Source of the DNA: Gammaproteobacteria bacterium
GTDB lineage: Bacteria > Pseudomonadota > Gammaproteobacteria > Burkholderiales > Rhodocyclaceae
Assembly: GCA_029289235.1 (NCBI GenBank)
Contig: JARFTZ010000029.1
Coordinates: forward strand, 1-64,000
Direction: 5' to 3'
Length of the DNA stretch: 64,000 bases
Shown: positions 58,748 to 64,000 of the stretch, in pieces
Layout: each line of letters starts with the position of its first letter
Numbering within the stretch: the first letter of the stretch is position 1
The notes under the pieces: generated by a model
The model's input: the letters and a program-made list of their open reading frames with translations, nothing else
The model's database searches: none
Told to the model about the DNA's origin: nothing
Program-made: the position numbers and the translations under genes

Positions 58748-59789
58748 ACCCCGGCCCCATCCCTCGCGCGTGATGCGCTGGACCGCGCCGCTGATCGCCG
58801 TGGCGGCGACCCTGTTGACCGGCTCCTTCCTCTTCTGGACGCTCGGCAAACCGGTGTTGACCTCGTTCCACGTCTTCTTCATCCAGCCGCTGGAAACCGG
58901 CTACGGCTGGAGCGAACTGCTGATCAAGGCCTGCCCGCTGATCCTCATCGCGCAGGGACTGGCCATCGGCTTCAAGGCGCGCATCTACAACATCGGCGCA
59001 GAGGGGCAGCTGATCGTCGGCGCGCTCTTCGGCGGCGGCGTGGCGATCACCACCGAGGGGATGGACGCCGCCTGGATCGTCCCGGCGATGGTCGTCGCCG
59101 GCGCCATCGGCGGCGCGCTGTGGGGCGCGATTCCGGCGCTGCTGAGGACGCGCTTCAATGCCTCGGAAACGCTGACCACGCTGATGCTCAGCTACGTCGC
59201 CAGCCTGATCCTCGCCTACATGGTCAACGGCCCCTGGCGCGACCCGGAGGGGATGAACTTCCCGCAGTCGATCATGTTCGGCGACAGCGCCCTCTTCTCG
59301 ATCCTCCTTGAAGGTTCGCGGGTCAATACCTCGCTGTTCATCACCCTCGCCGCCGTGCTGCTGTTCTGGATCTTCAACGCCAAGAGCTTCATGCACTTCC
59401 AGATCGAAGTCGGCGGACTGGCGCCAGCCGCCTCGCACTACGCCGGTTTCTCGGCCAAGCAGACGGTGTGGTTCTGCCTCGTGATGTCGGGCCTCACAGC
59501 GGGGATTGCCGGCGTTGGCGAAATCGCCGGGCCGGTCGGGCAACTGAACCTGAACATCTCGCCGGGCTACGGCTTCGCCGCGATCATCGTTGCCTACCTC
59601 GGCCGGCTGCACGCGCTCGGCATCGTCCTCGCCGGTTTCCTGATGGCGCTGATCTACCTCGGCGGCGAAGCCGCGCAGGTCAGCCTCCAAATGCCCTACG
59701 CCATCACCGGCATCTTCCAGGGCATGCTGCTTTTCTTCCTGCTCGGCTCGGACGTGTTCATCGACAACCGCATTCGCCGCCTCGTATAA
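58734..59789 (+). CDS. nucleoside-type ABC transporter permease (first)
   Basis: 351 residues. BPD_transp_2 family: about eight to ten hydrophobic segments (LIAVAATLLTGSFLFWTLG, LILIAQGLAIGFKARIYNIG, AEGQLIVGALFGGGVAI and others). GAEGQLIVG and GLTAGIAGVGEIAGPVGQLN are typical of the YufP/NupP group. Translated from an ATG 14 bp inside the end of the ATPase gene, with GGAG upstream. Probably moves nucleosides or nucleobases. Confidence 0.88.
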   Translation: MHLLEPRPHPSRVMRWTAPLIAVAATLLTGSFLFWTLGKPVLTSFHVFFIQPLETGYGWSELLIKACPLILIAQGLAIGFKARIYNIGAEGQLIVGALFGGGVAITTEGMDAAWIVPAMVVAGAIGGALWGAIPALLRTRFNASETLTTLMLSYVASLILAYMVNGPWRDPEGMNFPQSIMFGDSALFSILLEGSRVNTSLFITLAAVLLFWIFNAKSFMHFQIEVGGLAPAASHYAGFSAKQTVWFCLVMSGLTAGIAGVGEIAGPVGQLNLNISPGYGFAAIIVAYLGRLHALGIVLAGFLMALIYLGGEAAQVSLQMPYAITGIFQGMLLFFLLGSDVFIDNRIRRLV

Positions 59790-59817
59790 CCGGGACGCGT
59801 ATCACATTCCACAAGCC

Positions 59818-60738
59818 ATGATCGAACATCTCATCCCCATCCTGGCCGGCACCCTTGGCGCCGCCGTGCCGCTCATCTTCGCCGGCCTCGGCGAACTCGT
59901 CGCCGAACGCACCGGCGTGATCAACCTCGGCGTCGAAGGCATGATGCTGGTCGGAGCCATCGCCGGCTTCGCCGCCGCCGCCGAAAGCGGCTACGGTGTC
60001 ACGGCCGGCCTGCCCGCGGGCGCATTGGCCGGCGCGGCCACGGCGATGATCTTCGGCTTCTTCGCGCTCTCGCTGGCGGCCAACCAGGCGGCCTGCGGCC
60101 TGGCGCTGACGATCTTCGGCATCGGCCTTTCGGCGTTCATCGGCCAGCACTACGTCGCCTACAGCCTGCCGGGCCTGAAGCCGATCGCCATCCCGCTGCT
60201 CTCAGACATCCCGCTGCTCGGCCCGATCCTGTTCAAGCAGGACTGGGTCGTCTATCTCTCGTTCCTGGCCTTTGCCGGCATCGCCTGGACGCTGGCAAAA
60301 ACCCGTCTCGGCCTGCTGCTCAAGGCCATCGGCGAATCGCCGGAATCGGCGCACGCCATCGGCTACCCGGTAATCAGCATCCGTTTCGGCGCGGTGGCCT
60401 TTGGCGGCGCGATGGCAGGGATCGCGGGTGCGTATCTTTCCACCGTCTACACGCCGCTGTGGGTGCAAAACATGAGCGCCGGTCGCGGCTGGATCGCCGT
60501 CGCGCTGGTCGTCTTCGCCTCGTGGAAGCCGGCCCGGCTGATGCTCGGCGCCTACCTGTTCGGCGCGGTGACGATCCTGCAGTTCCATGCGCAGGGCCTC
60601 GGCATCATGGTCCCGGTGCAGTTTCTCGCCGCCCTGCCCTACGTGGCGACGATCGTCGTGCTGGTCGTCATCTCGCGCGACCGCCGCGTTCTGCAGAACA
60701 ACCTGCCGGCGTCGCTCGGCAAGCCGTTTCTGCCGTAA
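59818..60738 (+). CDS. nucleoside-type ABC transporter permease (second)
   Basis: 306 residues. BPD_transp_2 family partner of the previous gene: LGAAVPLIFAGLGELVAERT, GVINLGVEGMMLVGAIAGFA, then VAFGGAMAGIAGAYLSTVYT and NMSAGRGWIAVALVVFASWK. The GVINLGVEGMML signature is the YufQ/NupQ type. 28 bp after the first permease. With the ATPase it forms a complete inner-membrane importer lacking only the binding protein. Confidence 0.9.
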   Translation: MIEHLIPILAGTLGAAVPLIFAGLGELVAERTGVINLGVEGMMLVGAIAGFAAAAESGYGVTAGLPAGALAGAATAMIFGFFALSLAANQAACGLALTIFGIGLSAFIGQHYVAYSLPGLKPIAIPLLSDIPLLGPILFKQDWVVYLSFLAFAGIAWTLAKTRLGLLLKAIGESPESAHAIGYPVISIRFGAVAFGGAMAGIAGAYLSTVYTPLWVQNMSAGRGWIAVALVVFASWKPARLMLGAYLFGAVTILQFHAQGLGIMVPVQFLAALPYVATIVVLVVISRDRRVLQNNLPASLGKPFLP

Positions 60739-60753
60739 CCCCGCAAGGCCCGC

Positions 60754-60838
60754 CACAGAGACGCTGAGGCGCAGAGGAAACGCGGAGAAAAACCATGGTT
60801 TTCAGAATTTTTCTCTGCGAAAACTCTGCGTCTCTGTG
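60754..60838. repeat. nested inverted repeat (CACAGAGACGC ... GCGTCTCTGTG) between convergent genes
   Basis: The outer arms CACAGAGACGC (60754-60764) and GCGTCTCTGTG (60828-60838) are perfect. Inside, CGCGGAGAAAAA pairs with TTTTTCTCTGCG with one mismatch, around the palindrome AAAACCATGGTTTT. It lies between the ABC permease and the convergent hydrolase, and so probably works as a two-way transcription end; sequences of this type recur in many proteobacterial intergenic regions. Confidence 0.75.
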
Positions 60839-60877
60839 ACTCTATGGTAGGTGTTCATCCGTTCACAATCTTGCCGT

Positions 60878-61801
60878 TCACGCAAGATGCTTGCGGAAAT
60901 GCGCCAGCGTCCGCTCCCATGAAAGCTTGGCGGCCTCGGCGTTGTAGCGCGGAGTCGAGTCGTTGTGGAAACCATGCTGTGTGCCCGGATAGGTGTGCAC
61001 CTGGTAATCCACCCCGGCAGCCTTCAGTGCCGCCTCGAATGCCGGATAGGTGGCATTGATCCGCTCGTCGTGTTCGGCCAGGTGGCACACCAGCGGCGCC
61101 TTGATGTTGGCGACACTGGCCGTGTCCGCCGCAACCCCGTAGTAAGGCGCGCCGGCCTGCATGTCGGCGCCGAGCGTCGCCGCAAGATAATTGACAATGC
61201 CGCCGCCGTAGCAGAACCCTGTCACGCCGAGCTTTTTCGTCGACAGCGCGTGGTTCTTCAGGAAAACCGCGCTGTTCAGCAGATCGGTGCGCAGCTTTGG
61301 CTGATCCAGCTTCGCCTGCATGGCACGCCCGTCGTCGTCATTGCCGGGATAGCCGCCGAGCGGATGCAGGCCGTCCGGCGCGAGCGCCAGAAAACCTTCG
61401 ACGGCCAGCCGGCGAGCCACATCCTCGATATAGGGGTTGAGGCCACGGTTTTCATGCACCACCAGGACGGCCGGGAACGGCCCATTGCCCGTCGGCTGGA
61501 CGAGATAGCCGCGCATCGTGCCCGAATTGCCGCCCGGCGACGGATAAGTCACATACGAGCCCTTCAGGCGGGTATCGGCAAAGGAAATCGTCTGCGCCTG
61601 CGCATAGTTCGGCAGCAGCGACTCGGCCATGGCCAGCGCGGACCCGCCGACGACGACCATCGCGGCTGCGCGCGAGAGGAACTCGCGCCGGTCGATGCGG
61701 CCGTGGCAGTACTCGTCGTAAAGATCGAAAACCCGCTGGTCGATTTCCTGCTGGGTGATACCTTGCGGCGATGCCGCAGTTTCATTGCGCGATTCGCTCA
61801 T
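60878..61801 (-). CDS. Tat-exported dienelactone hydrolase family protein
   Basis: 307 residues. Alpha/beta hydrolase of the DLH family: HENRGLNPYIEDVARRLA (Glu), nucleophile FCYGGG with Cys near 206, EHDERIN (Asp) and TQHGFHND (His near 285). A twin-arginine motif DRREFLSRAAAM at about 37-48 followed by VVVGGSALAMAESLLPNYAQAQ indicates export by Tat after an unusually long N-terminal region, which is seen in this subgroup. Substrate unknown. RBS CAGGAG. Convergent with the ABC operon and divergent from the diguanylate cyclase. Confidence 0.88.
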   Translation of the reverse strand: MSESRNETAASPQGITQQEIDQRVFDLYDEYCHGRIDRREFLSRAAAMVVVGGSALAMAESLLPNYAQAQTISFADTRLKGSYVTYPSPGGNSGTMRGYLVQPTGNGPFPAVLVVHENRGLNPYIEDVARRLAVEGFLALAPDGLHPLGGYPGNDDDGRAMQAKLDQPKLRTDLLNSAVFLKNHALSTKKLGVTGFCYGGGIVNYLAATLGADMQAGAPYYGVAADTASVANIKAPLVCHLAEHDERINATYPAFEAALKAAGVDYQVHTYPGTQHGFHNDSTPRYNAEAAKLSWERTLAHFRKHLA

Positions 61802-61923
61802 GGTTCGGCTCCTGGATAGGTGGTTGACCGGTGGTACACATCGCCAGCGCTAGACAACTTTTTTTTCCGGAAGTGCCTCCGTCAGACCCTATCGTCGGGC
61901 AGGCGATCATCTATGCTTAATCC

Positions 61924-62766
61924 ATGAACTACAGCAAACTCTCCCGCTATTTTCTACCCGGCGACAAATCAACGCGAAGGGCACTCCCCACTGGGCTGGT
62001 GGCGCTTATCGCGCTCGCCGCGGCGGACTTTTCCCTTGGAGAAGATTACCGCCTGCATAGCCTTTATCTGTTCCCGTTCGCCTATATCGCGATACACTGC
62101 GCCCGTCCCGGCATGGCGGTTTTCGCTGGCGCAGTAACGTTCGGCCTGCAATCAACGGTTCTGCTCCAGTATCCGATCCCGCTGCACACGAAGCTGGTCT
62201 CGTTGCTGGTGTCGCTGAGCGTCGTATGCCTGACCGGAGGTCTGGCCCGGTCATTGCGAAACACTCTGCGCACCACTTATCACAACGCGACTCACGACAC
62301 ACTGACCGGTTTGCACAACCGACGCAGCTTCGATGATCTTCTGGCCATGGAAATCTCCCGCCAAAAGCGCTTCGGTTCGTGTTTCTCGCTGTTGCTTCTC
62401 GACCTTGACCGGTTCAAGGAGCTCAACGACACGCACGGCCATGCTGCTGGCGACCACGCCCTGCGCCTGACAGCCGAAGCATTGAAACGCTGCACGCGCG
62501 AATCGGACACGGTGGCCCGACTCGGCGGAGACGAATTCATCGTCCTGCTGCCCAACGCCTCCCAGGCCGATTGCGCCACAATTGTCGCGCACATTGCGCA
62601 ACGCATCAGGGAAGCCATGGCCACTGCGGGCTACACGATTACCGCCAGCATGGGCACGAAGACATTCGACACACAACCCGATAGCGCAGAAAACGCCCTT
62701 AGGCAGGTCGACGATGCGCTCTACGCAGCCAAGGCAGGCGGCCGCAACCTGTGCGTCAACCGGTAG
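61924..62766 (+). CDS. membrane-bound diguanylate cyclase (GGDEF)
   Basis: 280 residues. Three to four membrane segments at about 22-110 (GLVALIALAAADFSL, LYLFPFAYIAIHC, MAVFAGAVTFGLQS, LVSLLVSLSVVCLTG) form a small sensory domain of unknown ligand. The GGDEF domain spans about 120-278: DTLTGLHNRRSF, LLLLDLDRFKELNDTHGHAAGD, and RESDTVARLGGDEF with the inhibitory RxxD site five residues before GGDEF. So an active, product-inhibited c-di-GMP synthase. It stands alone, 55 bp before the protease gene. Confidence 0.93.
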   Translation: MNYSKLSRYFLPGDKSTRRALPTGLVALIALAAADFSLGEDYRLHSLYLFPFAYIAIHCARPGMAVFAGAVTFGLQSTVLLQYPIPLHTKLVSLLVSLSVVCLTGGLARSLRNTLRTTYHNATHDTLTGLHNRRSFDDLLAMEISRQKRFGSCFSLLLLDLDRFKELNDTHGHAAGDHALRLTAEALKRCTRESDTVARLGGDEFIVLLPNASQADCATIVAHIAQRIREAMATAGYTITASMGTKTFDTQPDSAENALRQVDDALYAAKAGGRNLCVNR

Positions 62767-62821
62767 AATCGGACGCTACACTCCACCTCCCGATAACCCG
62801 GCCACCAAGTTTTCCGATCGC

Positions 62822-63976
62822 ATGACATTTCCCTCCTCCCGCGAACCCTCCCGCTTCCAATCCCGCCTGCTCTGGCTGACCGCGGCCGCCGCCCTGCTGA
62901 TCCTGCTCAACCACTTCCTGCCGCACATCGAGGCCTGGCTGGCGCCGAGCGATGCCACGCCACGGATCGTCACCGCGCGCGGCGATCTCGCCGCCGATGA
63001 AAAGGCGACGATCGAACTGTTCGAGAAGGCCAGGGACTCGGTGGTGTTCATCACGACGCGGTCGCAGGTGCGCGACTTCTGGACGCGCAACGTGTTCACC
63101 GTGCCGCGCGGTACCGGCTCCGGTTTCATCTGGGACGACGCCGGTCATGTCATCACCAATTTCCACGTCATCGAGAATGCCAGCGAAGCGATCGTCCGCC
63201 TGGCCGACGGGCGCGACTACCAGGCCGGGCTGGTCGGCACCAGTCCGGCGCACGACATTGCGGTGTTGCGCATCGGCGTCGGCTTCAAGCGGCCGCCTCC
63301 GGTACCGCTCGGCACCAGCAACGACTTGCGCGTCGGCCAGAAGGTGTTCGCCATCGGCAACCCCTTCGGTCTCGACTGGACGCTGACCAGCGGCATCGTT
63401 TCGGCGCTCGACCGCTCGCTCGGCGGGAATGATGGCAACAGCGGAGGCCGTAGCGTCGAACACCTGATCCAGACCGACGCGGCGATCAACCCCGGCAACT
63501 CGGGCGGCCCGCTGCTCGATTCAGCCGGCCGGCTGATCGGCATCAACACCGCCATCTACAGCCCGAGCGGCGCCTCGGCCGGCATCGGTTTCGCCGTCCC
63601 GGTCGACACCGTCGCCCGCGTCGTGCCGCAACTGATCGCCAAGGGGAAATACATCCGGCCGGTGCTGGGCATCCAGATCGACGACGGGCTCAACGAACGC
63701 CTGATTCGCACGTTCGGCACGCAGGGCGTCTATGTCCTCAAGGTCAGCCCGGGATCGGCCGCGGATACTGCAGGTCTCAAGGGGGCGCAAGTTACCCGGG
63801 ATGGGCGGATCGCCCCCGGCGACATCATCACGGCGATCAACGGCAAGCTGGTGGACAGTGTGGCCCGTTACCTGTCGCGCATGGACGATCTCCAGATCGG
63901 CGAAACGGTCAGCCTGTCCGTCACGCGCGGTGAGCAGAAGCTGGAAATCCAGGCCACCCTGCAGCCGGAATCCTAG
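62822..63976 (+). CDS. HtrA/DegP-type trypsin-like serine protease with one PDZ domain
   Basis: 384 residues. Membrane anchor LLWLTAAAALLILLNHFLPH near 16-35, then the protease domain with triad His in ITNFHVIEN near 119, Asp in AHDIAVLRI near 149 and Ser in NPGNSGGPL near 227. One PDZ domain (about 280-380: GIQIDDGLNERLIRTFGTQG, VYVLKVSPGSAADTAGLKGA, GDIITAINGKLVDS). The anchor plus a single PDZ resembles the DegS-like layout, but the protease may act in periplasmic quality control rather than sigma-E signalling. The ATG at 62822 is the first in the expected place; codons upstream overlap the diguanylate cyclase in another frame. Confidence 0.93.
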   Translation: MTFPSSREPSRFQSRLLWLTAAAALLILLNHFLPHIEAWLAPSDATPRIVTARGDLAADEKATIELFEKARDSVVFITTRSQVRDFWTRNVFTVPRGTGSGFIWDDAGHVITNFHVIENASEAIVRLADGRDYQAGLVGTSPAHDIAVLRIGVGFKRPPPVPLGTSNDLRVGQKVFAIGNPFGLDWTLTSGIVSALDRSLGGNDGNSGGRSVEHLIQTDAAINPGNSGGPLLDSAGRLIGINTAIYSPSGASAGIGFAVPVDTVARVVPQLIAKGKYIRPVLGIQIDDGLNERLIRTFGTQGVYVLKVSPGSAADTAGLKGAQVTRDGRIAPGDIITAINGKLVDSVARYLSRMDDLQIGETVSLSVTRGEQKLEIQATLQPES

Positions 63977-64000
63977 CCATTCAGGAAGATTCGGGCTCCC

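Noticed and set aside
1-64000. CRISPR arrays, tRNA or rRNA genes, prophage
   Set aside because: No regularly spaced direct repeats, cloverleaf-like or rRNA-like segments, and no phage structural genes were recognised; a tRNA scan was not possible.

Overview
The window is GC-rich chromosomal DNA with tightly packed, often overlapping genes. The complete type IV minor pilin operon, the many c-di-GMP proteins, the RND pump and the overall codon bias point to a betaproteobacterium. Rhodocyclales (the Dechloromonas/Azonexus/Accumulibacter neighbourhood) is my best guess, but that is an inference; no rRNA or other marker gene is present. I recognised no tRNA, rRNA or CRISPR array.

Layout. 1-7305 is an accessory/defence region on the minus strand: the first codons of an IS transposase cut by the window edge, a YhcG/DUF1016 nuclease, type I HsdM and HsdR without a visible HsdS, a decayed gap, and a DUF2026 protein. 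7576-16058 holds a flavin reductase and a striking two-gene redox module: a 1665-residue 2-oxoacid:ferredoxin oxidoreductase with an extra C-terminal ferredoxin-like domain, overlapping by 4 bp a 948-residue protein that fuses both halves of an NfnAB/sulfide-dehydrogenase-type transhydrogenase. 16555-23258 is the operon pilE-fimT-pilV-pilW-pilX-pilY1, with pilV frameshifted at a run of eight G. 23530-26339 is a GntR regulator, RraA-like and enolase-superfamily dehydratase operon. 26457-28794 is an AHAS I type ilvBN operon behind a valine-rich leader peptide and an attenuator hairpin.

28814-41951 carries an ABM monooxygenase, a P2C (Na,K-ATPase-like) P-type ATPase, a PAS-GGDEF-EAL-CZB protein, aminopeptidase N, thiol peroxidase, an orphan polyamine-type binding protein, an agmatinase-family ureohydrolase and a divergent LysR regulator with a clear palindrome. 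41948-48536 contains a DOMON-like protein, two PNPOx-fold proteins (one fused to GAF and a winged-helix-like tail), E1 alpha/beta of a 2-oxoacid/acetoin dehydrogenase with an exported cytochrome c, and a FIST sensor. 48541-56778 has a second PAS-GGDEF-EAL-CZB protein, then a tripartite RND efflux operon on the opposite strand. 57188-60738 is a nucleoside-type ABC importer without its binding protein. The right end has a Tat-exported dienelactone hydrolase, a membrane diguanylate cyclase and an HtrA protease.

A REP/MITE-like repeat (core GTCATTCCGGCGAAGGCCGG...CCGGGATGAC) occurs four times. Two copies lie in frame inside the P-type ATPase and pepN, adding repeat-encoded peptide to otherwise conserved enzymes. 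The most interesting items are the oxidoreductase/transhydrogenase module, the in-frame repeats, the ivbL-like attenuator with AHAS I, and the pilV homopolymer frameshift.
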